Assembly (NCBI GenBank): GCA_021234155.1
Contig: JAJEKV010000036.1
Location: 8,569,426 to 8,633,425 of the forward strand
Reading direction: 5' to 3'
Origin: Isoetes taiwanensis
Taxonomy: Eukaryota; Streptophyta; Lycopodiopsida; Isoetales; Isoetaceae
DNA: 64,000 nucleotides
The translations under genes and the position numbers were made by a program. The notes under the pieces are model-generated. The model was given only the letters and a program-made list of their open reading frames with translations, did not search any database and was not told the origin of the DNA. Shown in pieces: positions 1-10,822 of the stretch (the first letter of the stretch is position 1; every line of letters starts with the position of its first letter).

Positions 1-1085
1 ATTTTCCGTCCCCTTCCCCTGACCATGATTGAGAGAACGCAGAATGAACACAGGCATGACCCTGCCTTGGCCATATTGAATCTTCCTTTGATATCCTTTG
101 CCCCACATAAGAGGGTTCTTCTGATGTCAGAGATCTGGTCACAGCAGCAATTGCAAAAACAGGGCACTTCGTGACCATACAAGTTCGGTGGGCCGAACAC
201 CTTGATCCACTCCATATTGGTACCGGGGTCGGTCTTCCTCCATTTAATTATCCGCACCAAGACAAATGTGATCCCTTTAGCCTTATCCCCCTTACCCAGG
301 ACCGGTATGGCATTGCTAATTTTGTCTTCCCCGAACTTCGTTTTCACGGCATTGAGGCCGGAGAGCTTGACATCCTGGCAGTTCTCGCAATCACATGAAT
401 CCACCTCCACCGGGCTAAAAAATCCATTACTATCCTTGATTGAGCATTTCTTGGCTTTTTTTCGGAGTTTCATTTGGTAAACCTTCAGAGATGTCGCAAT
501 GATTTTCGGGATTTCATCGTTCTTTAGAAACGCCTTGAAATTTTTTCTATGCCTCTCAATTACCCTGTCATCTGCATCTTCCCACCTTCTGATTAGCCTA
601 ATGCTCGCTCTGGTTGTTTCCTTAATTCCATCCCACCGAATCACCAAATCTTTAACTTTGGCCAGCATTTCATCCATGGAAGCTCGAAAGATACTGTTTT
701 TAAGGCTACAACAGTCAGCCTCTGTATGTCCCTGTTTGACCGTTATGAGCTTATACAGAGCAGTATCCATCTCCTGAGTGAAGCCCCACATGTTCCATAT
801 CCAGTCTCTGTCGTTGGCTCTGCCATCCCAGTAATCTTTGTTTATTGCTTCCATTTTTTCCTTGCATGCCATGATAGTAGCATCTTCTTGAACCCCCATA
901 CAGACCGCAGCGGCCTTCTGCTGATCCTTGATAATCTCGAGCCCCAAATAAATTTCCTTGAGAAGCTTCCATCCCTGATCCCTTTTATTTTCCATCCAAA
1001 AAATTTGGGTCCATTCCTCATCCTCAATGCTGGTGCTGGTGTTCTGTCTAGAGGATCCGGCCCCGCTCTTCTTGCTGTTTGCCAT
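1..1085 (-). CDS. Cysteine-rich two-module protein, copy A (partial, runs off left edge)
   Basis: Reading the minus strand from an ATG at 1085 gives 361 codons with no stop, ending at the window edge. It aligns along its whole length with the two-exon gene at 31823-33313. Shared blocks include a Q-Q-x-A-A-x-x-C-M-G motif (about residues 55-65), D-C-C-S-L-K-N (about 125), W-E-x-A-D-D, and two copies of a cysteine module. Module 1 has C214, then D-S-N-G-F-F-S-P, then C231-x-C233-x2-C236; module 2 has G-R-F-N then C344-x-C346-x2-C349. The second cysteine of module 1 in the paralogue is a lysine here (K217). The frame is uninterrupted where the paralogue has a 375-bp intron. The last seen residues, G-R-x-G-R-K, match the paralogue's C-terminus, so the stop probably lies just outside the window. 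Metal or nucleic-acid binding is inference; I do not recognise the family. Confidence 0.75.
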   Translation of the reverse strand, partial: MANSKKSGAGSSRQNTSTSIEDEEWTQIFWMENKRDQGWKLLKEIYLGLEIIKDQQKAAAVCMGVQEDATIMACKEKMEAINKDYWDGRANDRDWIWNMWGFTQEMDTALYKLITVKQGHTEADCCSLKNSIFRASMDEMLAKVKDLVIRWDGIKETTRASIRLIRRWEDADDRVIERHRKNFKAFLKNDEIPKIIATSLKVYQMKLRKKAKKCSIKDSNGFFSPVEVDSCDCENCQDVKLSGLNAVKTKFGEDKISNAIPVLGKGDKAKGITFVLVRIIKWRKTDPGTNMEWIKVFGPPNLYGHEVPCFCNCCCDQISDIRRTLLCGAKDIKGRFNMAKAGSCLCSFCVLSIMVRGRGRK

Positions 1086-2340
1086 CTTCTATTCTGATTA
1101 CTGAGAGTACCCACGACCCGCCGGAACAGAAGCAGAAAAGGCTTCGAACAAAGGCAGCCAGAAAGACAATCAGTTACTTTTGAAACCTGGACTTTCCCCC
1201 TGCCCCCAAGGAATAACTAAAACACACCTCCCAAGAAATGCCAAATCAAAAAAGATAAGCCGTACTGTAGCAAGCAATCTAAGACTAAATACCCTACCCA
1301 GACTACCCAGAGATGAGTCAGAACTGGCACAACATCCTAGGGAAGCCCAAAAAGAACCTAATTGGCTGCCAGAAACCTCCAAACCAGGCTTCGAAATCCC
1401 CAGTTAAGTGTACCAGAAAATTTGCTGCCTTCAATAAACAACTGCTGGAATTTACAAACTTGAACCCGGAAACTCCGTTTTCATTGTAAATTAACCGGTA
1501 AAATGCCATCAATTTAAAAATTTTAAAGGCTAAACTAGTTAGTAATCCCTCTAAGTTTAGGATTCTTCAAATGATTTCGGTGTGGCCCCCAGCTTTGCTT
1601 AGCTTTTAGCTAATGATCTCCCTCTCTGCTTTCTGGCGACCTTCCTATATACCCCATACCTGATGAGCCTACAAACTGCAGTCTGCTCGTATGATCGTGA
1701 TCATTAGGTTTTCTGAAAGTGAATCCTAACTACTACTAACCAGAAAGTGGTTCGAAAAATATTTTAGATGTAACCAGAAAATTTGCCGTCTTCTACTTAT
1801 ATTTATCGGATTTTACAGAATTGAACTGGAAACCGCAGCTCCAAAATAAAGTTTGCTGGAACTTTGCCCGAATTTAGGCTAAAACAAAAATACATTCATT
1901 AATTGAAAAAATAAGATCAAACTAAGTGAAGAATATATAGAAAGAATCTCTTCGATTGGAAGCAGGCAGAGCACTAATTTGGAACATGCATACAAAGAAT
2001 GGCTTCCACCTATAAGGTTTTGAAAGAGCACAATAGCGGACTCACATTCACCGTTGTTGCTCCCAGGTAAACTGCAAGTCCTCCCGCAAAATTTCATTTG
2101 GTAGTAAGAGCATTAATACCCTAAAATCATGTGGGAGTGCTAGTGCCAGATCTATGGAGCCCGGGGCCACCAAGGCAATTGCAACTCTTTAATGCACTAA
2201 AACTTTGCTACAGGCTACGAATCTAAGATATGCAATTGCAAATATACTTTGCCACCCAGTCAGGCCAGGGCATGGCATGCCCAATATGGTCCCCTAGCCT
2301 TTTCAAAAAATCCCCAGTCCCCTAACCCTTAAACTGGAAA
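1086..2340. other. Non-coding stretch with a diverged ~90-bp direct repeat
   Basis: No convincing gene. A segment starting near 1411 (CCAGAAAATTTGCTGCCTTC) is repeated in diverged form near 1776. The two copies are about 365 bp apart and both contain a ...TTTACA..TTGAAC..GGAAAC... core. The part next to 1085 would be the 5' flank of the cysteine-rich ORF. Confidence 0.35.
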
Positions 2341-2419
2341 TTTGCATGTTTGGATGAATCTTTACATGCAATTAGCCATATGTCTGAAATTTTTGTTGGA
2401 ACCACCCGCAGTAGCCCTA

Positions 2420-3245
2420 AACCCTAACTGGACTTTAAGAGATTCAACCGGCAATATTCGAGCCAAACCCCCACTTTTTCGAACCCTGCTCCAAACTACC
2501 AATGAAACTACCACTTCTATATCCTCAATGAATTGATCCGGCTGCAGGTCAAAGAATGTTGCCCAGTGATAGATTGGTTCTGCACCAAATTCCATGGGGG
2601 CACTCATGGTGAACAAATTCCTCTCAAATCTGCCTCCAAGAAATGGTTGCGAGTTATGTGCAGCAACTCTCAGAGATCCTGGCCTATCAAAACAAAGAAT
2701 ACACAGGGGTAAAAGCATGTTAGGGTGTACCACTTTTGGAACCTGCAAAAGTACATACACTAGGTACTTCTGAACTGGGTACTTTCTCATTTTTCTTTTC
2801 ATTAAAACTAATACAAAAATCCAAAATAAAAGTCAAGGACATGGTAATATTCAAAGTTAAGGTAAAGATAATGCTATCGGAGACCAATATATATATAAAA
2901 AGTTCTAAAACATACCTTATATTGAGATATTATACAGGTACCCAGTACCCATTCCTGGCTACCTTTTTAGGTACCTTTTTAGTCACTAAATAATACTTTT
3001 TAAGGGACACCCTAACATGCTTTTACCCACAGATAGATGTAGTTGAATTCAATCCTGCAGAAGCCTATCCTAGAGTTAGAAACCCGGGCTAATCTAATGA
3101 AATTGCCAATTAAATTGATGGAGTCCTGGACTTCCTCCAGGGCCTGAACAGTCCCCAGACCCTGGAGAACAGCTTCGAGCAAAGCCTCATCCATTGGGTC
3201 TGGGATCTTGCCCCGAGATCGAGTCGGTGTTTGAGCGCCTAACAT
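2420..3245 (-). pseudogene. Unknown ORF split by a MITE insertion
   Basis: On the minus strand an ORF starts with ATG at 3245 and reads about 72 residues before entering the MITE at 3028. The coding frame resumes on the other side at 2706 (residues C-F-D-R-P-G-S-L-R-V...). If the MITE and one copy of the 4-bp target duplication are ignored, the two halves join in the same frame without a stop and continue to about 2420, roughly 190 codons in all. The protein has an acidic/leucine-rich N-terminal half (P-M-D-E-A-L-L-E-A-V-L) and a more hydrophobic second half. I recognise no domain. The uninterrupted joined frame suggests it was coding, or a recent fragment of a coding gene, when the MITE landed. 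Confidence 0.45.
2707..3028. mobile_element. MITE with ~22-bp terminal inverted repeats
   Basis: The left end reads GGGTAAAAGCATGTTAGGGT and the right end is its reverse complement, with matching extended to about 22 bp. The element is 322 bp, AT-rich and without coding capacity. It is flanked by a direct ACAG at 2703-2706 and 3029-3032, read as a 4-bp target-site duplication. The superfamily is not clear from the ends alone. Confidence 0.8.
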
Positions 3246-3829
3246 TCATCTCCTCCTTGTCCTGTTAGGTCCCTTCAAGATTTTATCACTATAATAAATA
3301 CCTGCGTGACGATAAAATTCTACAAGCAAGAACAGTCAAGAAAGAATCTATTAGTCCTTTCCGTTTGGCAAGCTCATTTGCACTTCCAGATATTTATTCC
3401 GTAGTTATATATACTCTTAGATCATTCTTGATGTAGATCACAATTAATTCTTTACCATGGTGGAACTGAGGCCCAAGACAACTAATATATTCTTGTTATC
3501 TTTCAAAGAAGCCTTTTGCTTCTAGCATTCATCATTAACTGAATGGAACTTCTATGGTCCAAGTACTTCATAATAGACTCTTCAACTTTTGGAAGCTAAA
3601 AGAATAATTCTCCAGTATGTTATAATTGTCATCACATGCGTGAACTCGTGAGGACCTCAATCCCTGCTAAACTAGTTTCTCATGGCTTTAGCTAAGTCCA
3701 TAACCATTCAATAACCATATTGGAGCATGACATGCGTATTGCAGAGTCAGATATTTGCTATAGAAATAACTAGTCCATCAGCTTGTAGACTCAACCAATT
3801 GGAACCTATAGAAGAAAACTAGCCCAAGA

Positions 3830-4135
3830 TGTGATAATGAAGCCTCATTCTGCATATTTGCATATTGGGCAGGGTGGGGTGCAAAGAAAAGTCGTAAACA
3901 CAATTTTCCCTAGTACTAGCCAATTATTTATGTGATGACATATGGATATGGTGTGATAATGTCATGGATGATGTGGTGGCGATATGGATCATGTGTGGTG
4001 ATGACATGGAATGATAATGAATTGAAAATGACATGGAGAAAGTGATAAGAATATGACTTTTGGCATATTCACTCTAGTCTCTTTTTTTTCCCCTTGAAAT
4101 GACATTCCAAGATTTTGTATCTTTCTCTCTCCACA
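3830..4135 (-). repeat. Partial copy of the GTGACATGG-rich LTR-like repeat
   Basis: The stretch is full of short motifs such as GATGACATGG, GATGATGTGG and GTGTGGTGATG. It resembles the larger copies at 15.5-17.9, 26.3-29.6 and 34.6-36.1 kb in the same orientation. It stops where LINE-derived sequence begins near 4140. Similar sequence reappears after the LINE near 5340-5560 (a GAGGGGTCTTCCAAACT-like string), so the LINE fragment may be inserted in it. Confidence 0.45.
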
Positions 4136-4139
4136 TACT

Positions 4140-5060
4140 GGAACACTTCCATCTGGTTGTGGGATTGGAAAGAACAGTACGCCATGCAAAACAACAGTCA
4201 CAAAGTAGAGCTATATATCTGGGGCCATCAGCCGCATTATGTTCGTAAACTTGGTCGAAGTTTTGGGGACCCAGAGTATCCCTTGCCACTGGAATGAACT
4301 GGAGCAGTGTAAGGCCTTCTTAGCTCGAGCCCTTGGGGTGAAATCCACACGCCCATATTAGATCCCGCTGCAAGAGGCGGGTTTCTTGCCCCTACGCATA
4401 AAAAGGGCCGGATTGGCTTTCCATATCATCTACTTGGAAGGTGGTTGATATGGATGACTCGGGCCTCCAATCTTACTTTTACCATATCAATTGGTCTATA
4501 TATAGTGCCTCAAAGCCCGCTTTGAACAAAAGAGCTTAATGATTCTCCCCACCGACAAGCATACATGTGCATACGCACCATAACCGAGGCAGATTTCACG
4601 ATCACTTGAGGCGCATCTTGATGCCTACTTCCCCGAAAGCAAACTCGATATACGAAAGTGCTTTGTCACGTAAGACGACACACTACTAGCAATGGATCAA
4701 CCCCATCCTCATGCGAGGTCCACAATGCTACTCGCGTGTGCATTTGGCCATGAAGAAGCGTGAGATAGATAGCTTCACCCGCATCGAGTGCACATCGCCT
4801 TCACATTGAATAGGAAGATAGAATCGGGAGGTGGACAAGATTTCTCAGTGTTGCCAACAAGGGGCCATTGAGCATGAATGACATTCCCTTTTTAGATTTG
4901 TCTTGCATTTTATCATATCCAAGGACGGTATGCTCAATTAGTGCCACCTAGACAGCCACGACATGTGCTATTAGACCTCTGTGGGCTTAATGGAGTCATA
5001 TCTTCAGGAGGTCATGGATATGCGTATTCAACTTGTCCTCTGACATGGTACTGAAATGTA
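4140..5060 (+). pseudogene. Non-LTR retrotransposon (LINE) C-terminal tail, decayed
   Basis: Plus-strand peptides in shifting frames match the minus-strand LINE at 60.9-62.25 kb. Examples are A-M-Q-N-N-S-H-K-V-E-L-Y-x-W-G-H-Q near 4190, W-N-E-L-E-Q...A-F-L-A-R-A-L-G-V-K near 4300, and G-F-L-P-L-R-I-K-R-A-G near 4380. Further on, near 4850, a C-C-Q-Q-G-A-I-E-H-E stretch looks like the cysteine/histidine C-terminus of such elements. Several frameshifts and stops make it a dead fragment, and the RT core itself is absent. The orientation is opposite to the 61-kb copy. Confidence 0.6.
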
Positions 5061-5599
5061 CCCTCACCTTTATTTCCATTTTACAGTTTCAGCATACTTA
5101 TTACTGCCAAGGTTCCCTCGAAAACTCTTCGGAGCGGGGTTTTTTAATCCTAACAATCCTATACACTTTTCTTCTTCTTTTTCTAGAGAAAGAATGACTT
5201 TTTTTACTATGTAGAGAGACTCGGCCAATGATGATGAAGTGTGCAAACTTTGATTAGACAATGGCATGTGTTTAATTAGGAAAAATTGGTTCACAATTTT
5301 TTAGCTTTTAAAATGACAATGGTCTAGAGCAAAAGTGTAGAAAAAATGGTACAAGGGTGGAAAAAGAATTTGAGCTTCTATAGAATAGGGGCAGATCGAG
5401 CTTTAGGCTTACGAGCAAGATATCAAAGATTAAATCAAAGCTATTATAAATCACCATGAGACTTGAGGGGTCTTCCAAACTCTGACTTGGGATCTAGTTT
5501 TACACTTTTACTAGTGTACTTCTTGAGTTAAGAACAAGTAATGGATCTCTAGGTGGCTCTCCAAATACTTCCGTGTTTCCGATTCTTTGTGCTAATGTC

Positions 5600-6734
5600 T
5601 TCCTTTGTCTTCAAGTTTTCATAGCATAAATGCAACCATATGTCATGGTAAGTTCTCTTATATTGCCATGCGGCCATAGCATACACAACACTCGCATGTC
5701 TTCTCAAACAACAAGAGACCTACATCAATGTCACAAAATTGGAAACCAAAAGTTGAACAAGCCGTTTATATTTGCTATATAACCTATTCAGATTTTCAAT
5801 GAACGCTGAACACCGAGACTATTAACTTAAGCTCATATTCATGGGCTAGATTTCCATACAGATAAGCCAAATTCAATGTTTCCTCTAGCAAGCATCATAA
5901 ATGCATTTGTTGAGCATCCTATAAAAAGTGCATGTATATACACTCGCGGTTTATTTAAACTTGTGTGTATTTTCTAAAATGACGTATACGACATTACTGT
6001 TGCAACACTGAAGACTATAAGTTGAATTAACTCTAGTTCTTTTGTAAAAGCCCATATTAGCCTTGTTATCTACTTACAATTGTGGACAATCTTTCATTTA
6101 GACAAGTCAAATTCAACCTCTCGTCTCTTATAGTTATTTCGGGTCTTGCAATATGAATGCTAAAATTACTACCTACGAACCTTTCAAAAATAAGAGGGGC
6201 AAGGACAAAAACACCAAGCTCGCAAGTTGGATTAGTTGTGTTGCATAGTTTGAGTACACAGTACTTCCAATGAGACATGCTTTTAAGGTAATGTTTTCAT
6301 AGGGTATGTTACAAATCCATGGATTTCCCTTCTCATTCCCGGTTATTACAGCAATGCACAAACTTCAACAGTCAAGCGAGCACATGGTCAAAGAAGTTAT
6401 TTGGCACTATTGTCACCAAATTGTTAAGTTACTATGTATGTTGTACATTCATAAGAGATCCTTATCTTCCAATTGAAGAAATTGAGCTTCTAACTGAGGT
6501 GATTGCAAATATAACCATCTTGGAATAACACTACATCATGAATATTCATTTCTAAGTTTTGGTCTAAAAACAATGCCTTCCTCAGAATGAATGGTCCTCC
6601 TGTCTTTGGTGGATGCAGCCACTTTCAGATATGTATTTATTGCCAAAAATCAATCCTACCTTTTGACATCGCGAAACTAACCTACGTTCGTGATCCTATT
6701 TGATGTGATACAAGTCGATAAGAGACTAGAAGAC
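5600..6734. repeat. Old dispersed repeat flanking the 4.1-kb TIR element (left side)
   Basis: No gene seen. The sequence shares diverged strings with 11.1-11.6 kb, for example AAATTCAATGTTTCCTCTA versus AAATCTAATGTCTCCTCTA, and a TTGTTGA/TTCGTTGA segment after each. The two homologous blocks lie on either side of the element at 6735-10822. Confidence 0.35.
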
Positions 6735-7283
6735 ATATAACAAGGTTGCATATGAAACGAGAGCAAATCATTGAAACGAGAGCAAAAGGAATATTCCTCA
6801 AAGATTCCTTTTTTTCGCCCAAAAAGGGGGCTAAAATGAGGTTTAAAAAACCAAAAAGGCATAAAATTGTATTTTGATCCCCCCAAAATAGCCCTTTTTT
6901 TGTGCGAAGAGAGAATTGACTGTGCAAAGTGACACTTTTCAGCCAACTAGAATTTTTTCCAAGTATGCTTTTTGAGAGAACTCCTGTTTTAAGAGAACAC
7001 AACTTTTCACCGAAAATAAAAGTGAAGCAATAACTGGCATTGTAGCATATTAAAAAAACTGAAGATAAAATCTTGATATTAACATGCAAAATTTAGAGTA
7101 TTTTTAAAATAATCAGTTTTGTGCAAAAGCATGAGGAGTGATGAGAGAAGGATCGAGCACAAAGAACAACGATTAGAGCTCTTTGATTCAAAAGGGCTAA
7201 CAAATATTCGGTTTTTCATGTGTCTTAGAAATTAGCAAATTTCTCTTGTTTAAAGAGCGGAGATAGCAACGGGAAAGGGATAC

Positions 7284-7610
7284 TGTGTTCGAACACGAGA
7301 AACCCTTTTTGTATTCCGGAATACACTTGCTATTCCAGAATAACAAACGGAAAAAAAAATATCAAACCTTTTTTGTATTCATCCTGTTCAGGAAGAGCCA
7401 GAGGAAAAACAAAGCAGCAACTAGGCCATTTTCAATTTATTTCAATCACTTTGGAATTTTTTTTATTTGTTTTGTAGGGATACAGGAATAAGGTTATAAT
7501 TAATAAAAGGAGTTTTTTGTTTTGTTTTGGGGAGACCAAGGATACAGGATTTGGGTTACAAATGAAAGAGGGAATCTTATTCTGGAATACACTTTGTATT
7601 CCAGAATACG
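7284..7610. repeat. Palindrome cluster, left side of the TIR element
   Basis: Palindromes seen are GTGTTCGAACAC (7284), GTATTCCGGAATAC (7311), TATTCCAGAATA (7331), TATTCTGGAATA (about 7579) and GTATTCCAGAATAC (about 7596). All but the first share a TATTCnnGAATA design. The same design appears at 10155-10335 near the other end of the element. Confidence 0.7.
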
Positions 7611-7679
7611 TTTTGGTTTTCAGAGAGACCTAGCATTTTTGTTTTTTCAGGCGATCTTTCTCTAGAGACTTAGCGCCTA

Positions 7680-8396
7680 CGATTTTAGTGTGGCGCTGGC
7701 TTTTACATAAGTTTTTGCTACAGGATAACCCATAGCTGGCTGCATCATCTTGGGTTTATCGAAGCTGGTCTGGCACAGGCATGTTGAAGGCATCTTAACC
7801 TTCAAGGCATGCTCTGAAGGTATGCCAAGAGCCAGATTTGTGCCTTGCGGAGCTGTGCCTGCTAAGATACGTTGAAGGTGAGGCCACAAGAAGGTGAGGT
7901 ATTTTCTGTAATTCAGGCTCTGTGATACGTTGAAAGTGAGGATCCCCTCTTGATATCGCCTACAGAGTCGTGCCAGTAGAAGCTATTGCTTGGATTTACG
8001 CATTTTCCATTCCTAAATCGACTGCAGTTGCGCATGTGAAGCCCATCTGCTTCCTGCTGCGTAAATATCCGTTCAGAGCTTTTCTTTTGCATCTGCTCAT
8101 ATGGAGAACATTGCCGCCCTTGTTCTTTTCTTTTGCCCTTGCCGCCCCTGTTCTCTGAGAACCCACATCCCAATTTTGTGCTTATATTGGACATGCAGGA
8201 GCCCAGAGTTTTTACCATTATTATATCCCTCGTTTATTTTGAAGCTTTCTTACAAGCTTGGCAAATGTTGTGAGAAAGAAATAGAAAAAATAGCTACTTA
8301 AAGATGGAAGGATCTCTGGACCAGAAGCATAAGTAATGGTCTACAGAAGGACGCAGATATTGAAATAGAACAGAGAATTCACAAGCTGCAACTTGA
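7680..8396. other. Interior of the TIR element, no recognised gene
   Basis: Open frames on both strands here, up to about 100 codons, show no family I know. The sequence is less AT-rich than its surroundings and could be another captured fragment, but I cannot support a product. Confidence 0.25.
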
Positions 8397-8890
8397 GTGG
8401 ACTTAATGACCATCAGAGCTTTTCATAGCAAAGTTCTTCGGAGATATAGCCTTGGAACTGCCCTTGGTTTTCGTATAAGACACGGTGTTCTTATAAATAT
8501 ACATGCGATCATTGTCTTTGTTGCTAAAAAGGTTCATAAGCAATGGCTTCTTGATGCTCAGAAGCTTCCAGCTGCAACACAGGTGTGTTTTTTTCTTCAG
8601 AGAGTAAGGCATGCATCCAGGTTGTTTCTTTGTAAAAAAGTCTTTGCTAAAACCAACATTATGTGAATGATGTTTTCATTAAGAAATTATGTTGTACTGT
8701 AAGTGTGCCAGTATATTCTGTTGTGCTATCCAATGTTCTAGGTCCGTGAGTATCCTGTACTTTTACTTCTCAATTAACTACATCTTGATTGTACAGGGTC
8801 CTGGAGGAGTCTGATATGATGTAGATGTTGTGCAATTTTATTATTTTGGTGCATCTTCAGTCACACCTAAGGAGCAGATCTACATAGAAA
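8397..8890 (+). pseudogene. NARROW LEAF1-like (trypsin-like peptidase family) gene fragment
   Basis: Exon 1 reads D-L-M-T-I-R-A-F-H-S-K-V-L-R-R-Y-S-L-G-T-A..., then an I-V-F-V-A-K-K-V-H-K-Q-W-L segment. This is the conserved N-terminal signature of the plant NAL1 family as I know it. It ends ...CAACACAG at 8582 before a GT donor. Exon 2 starts after TTGTACAG at 8797 and reads G-P-G-G-V, stop, Y-D-V-D-V-V-Q-F-Y-Y-F-G-A...T-P-K-E-Q. The family has tryptophan where the TGA stands. The inferred intron is 8583-8796 (214 bp). Homology ends near 8890, so the protease domain proper is missing. The TGA and truncation make this a pseudogene. It lies inside the TIR element, so transposon capture is the likely origin. 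In plants intact NAL1 affects leaf width and vein patterning; this fragment should have no such activity. Confidence 0.85.
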
Positions 8891-9670
8891 CGAACTGCAC
8901 ATCTGGGCAAACGAATCAATATGCACATCTGTCTAGCTAGAAAAAACGTGGATATATTGAAGAGTTTGTTGTCTTACAACTCTCAAATGCATTGGAGAAT
9001 CTGGACCAGTACATGCCAGCCCTGTTTTATTACATGCCAGTCCCGTTTTAAGACTCTAGATCTATTACTTAGACAATCTGATTGAATGGCTGCCTACCAC
9101 ATCATCTTAAATGGCCTAAATTCGTATTTTGACACTCTCCATCACAGGTTACATTCTTTCTCCAGTGTTGCCAAGGTAGCTCCTTACAGAAACTAACAGA
9201 GCTTACAAGGTAGAACCCAAGTTGTAGAGGATTTACATATACATGCTCAGTTTTACAGAAACTAAAGGGAGGAATTGGCTGAAATCATTTATATGTTGGA
9301 GAAACTATTATCAATTGAGCAGGACCATTCCATACTATTAAAGTAAAAACTTTGCAGTCATTTCATTGGGTTGTTTGGCATTAAGTATCCAATATTATAT
9401 GAGATACAACATGAGATTTACATGAGATTTAAGTTGGCCCTGGTGTCTACCTTTTCATTTGGTTCTGTTTGGCATTTAAGCATTCAATGTTATTTGAGAT
9501 ACAGCCAAATTAGGAGTTCTCTCCTCTCTTTATCCATTGATTTGCTTCTTGGCCATCCCTATTGTTAAGCATGGATTCAATCTGCACATTTGTCTAGCTA
9601 GAAAAATGAACTGCACATTTGGGCAAATGAATCAATCTGCACATCTGTCTAGCTAGAAAAAACGTGGATT
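8887..9670 (+). repeat. Direct repeat with GCACATCTGTCTAGCTAGAAA core
   Basis: The block near 8887-8955 (AACTGCACATCTGGGCAAAC, then TCTGTCTAGCTAGAAAAAAC) is repeated near 9605-9665, with a half copy just before it at 9570. Between them a short diverged tandem (GTTTGGCATT.AAG.AT.CAAT) occurs at 9371 and 9467. No coding sense is seen up to 10.1 kb. Confidence 0.6.
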
Positions 9671-10154
9671 GCCTTACAGCTCTCAAGTGCATTAGAGAAA
9701 ATAAGAAGAGTGTCAGTAGGCATTGTATTCCTTAAAAAAATTGTTCTACTGCATCACTATGAATTTCACTTGTCCAAGCTTACCCTTCTTCATTCAAGCC
9801 GTCTTAGGATTTGAATTTCACAAAACATTATAATACATTTTGAGTTTCCATTAGAAGCTCATCAGATTAGCACTGGTAATAAACTTGCACTGTTAGTTTA
9901 TTCATCTGCACATCCTTTTCTCACTGCTAATCAACAAGAGGAACCATATCTACCCCAGATCATAAACTGCATAAAAAACACGTATTTTGGATGGAATCTC
10001 TGTGGGTAACTCCAAGTTTGCAATGCTTAGAACATGATTTGGAAGTTCTAGATCAAATATCACCAGCTCAAGTGTAATCTGATTCGTGCTAAGTATGCTC
10101 AGCTTAACTTCATTTTTAATTGAGCGCATCTAAAGGTAATAACATGATAAATGT

Positions 10155-10335
10155 TTGATTCCGGAATACGTGCTTGATTTCTTAGAAAGCAAAGGTGTAT
10201 TCGAGAATACACATTTGCTTTCTCAGGAAAGCAAAAAGTGTATTACCTTCTCTGAAAATCCAAAGTGTATTATGGAATACACGTTTGTCTTTAAGAAAAG
10301 CAAAGTGTATTCCAGAATACACTTTTGTTTTTATA
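10155..10335. repeat. Array of three hairpins with TTCnnGAA cores
   Basis: The strongest hairpin is 10184-10223: arm AGAAAGCAAAGGTGTATTC, a 2-base loop, and a complementary arm with one mismatch. It is followed by GTGTATTatgGAATACAC near 10268 and AAAGTGTATTCCAGAATACACTTT near 10305. Linkers carry further AAAGCAAA/TTTGCTTT pairs. These resemble subterminal repeats of the surrounding transposon. Confidence 0.75.
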
Positions 10336-10822
10336 TTTTTTGTTTTATGTGTTCTACTGTTCATTTAGTTACTTGATTATTTTCTTGTTTTTTTTTTCAG
10401 CCACTAGAACGTCAAACATGTTTGATGGAATAACTAAACGGGGAGACTTAGGATAGATACCTAGTTGTAATGGCTGACGAGTGTATTGTTCGATGCGCAA
10501 CAAATTTTGAGGGTGCCAAATTGATGTACTTAAAAAATTTAAAGAAATAATTATTATTTTTTCTTCTCCATTTTGATGTTTTTGATATTTCGCTTTGAAA
10601 ATTTTTGTATCCATGTCTAGATTTTGCCATTTTCAAGGGTGTTTCTTTGCAAAAATAAACTTGTCACTTGATAAGGAGCCAAAATAGGGGCGAAATTGAA
10701 CCTTTTAAAATTCTCAAGTTTATCTAAAAAATGCCAATTTTAAGAGCATGGTGTTTTCTGAAAGGGAATCTTTGAAACGGGAGTTATGCAACACTCCCGT
10801 TTAATTTGCAACCTTGTTATAT

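Larger units (their letters stand above)
6735..10822. mobile_element. 4.1-kb DNA transposon-like element with TIRs, carrying a host-gene fragment
   Basis: The left end begins ATATAACAAGGTTGCA at 6735. The right end, reverse-complemented from 10822, begins with the same 16 bases. Beyond that the arms are still related (AAACG(A/G)GAG and CAAAGATTCC in both) for about 80 bp. The right arm itself folds through an AAACGGGAGT/ACTCCCGTTT palindrome. No transposase frame is visible, so the element is non-autonomous. It contains a NAL1-like gene fragment at 8397-8890 and two clusters of GTATTC..GAATAC palindromes near its ends. I could not define a perfect target-site duplication. Confidence 0.65.

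Noticed and set aside
171-480. Plus-strand open frames over 171-777
   Set aside because: They are shadows of the minus-strand cysteine-rich ORF and start at non-ATG codons or lack any homology.
7311-7324. GTATTCCGGAATAC as a heat-shock promoter element of a gene
   Set aside because: No functional gene lies downstream; the motif is part of transposon palindromes, so regulatory use is only raised as a possibility.
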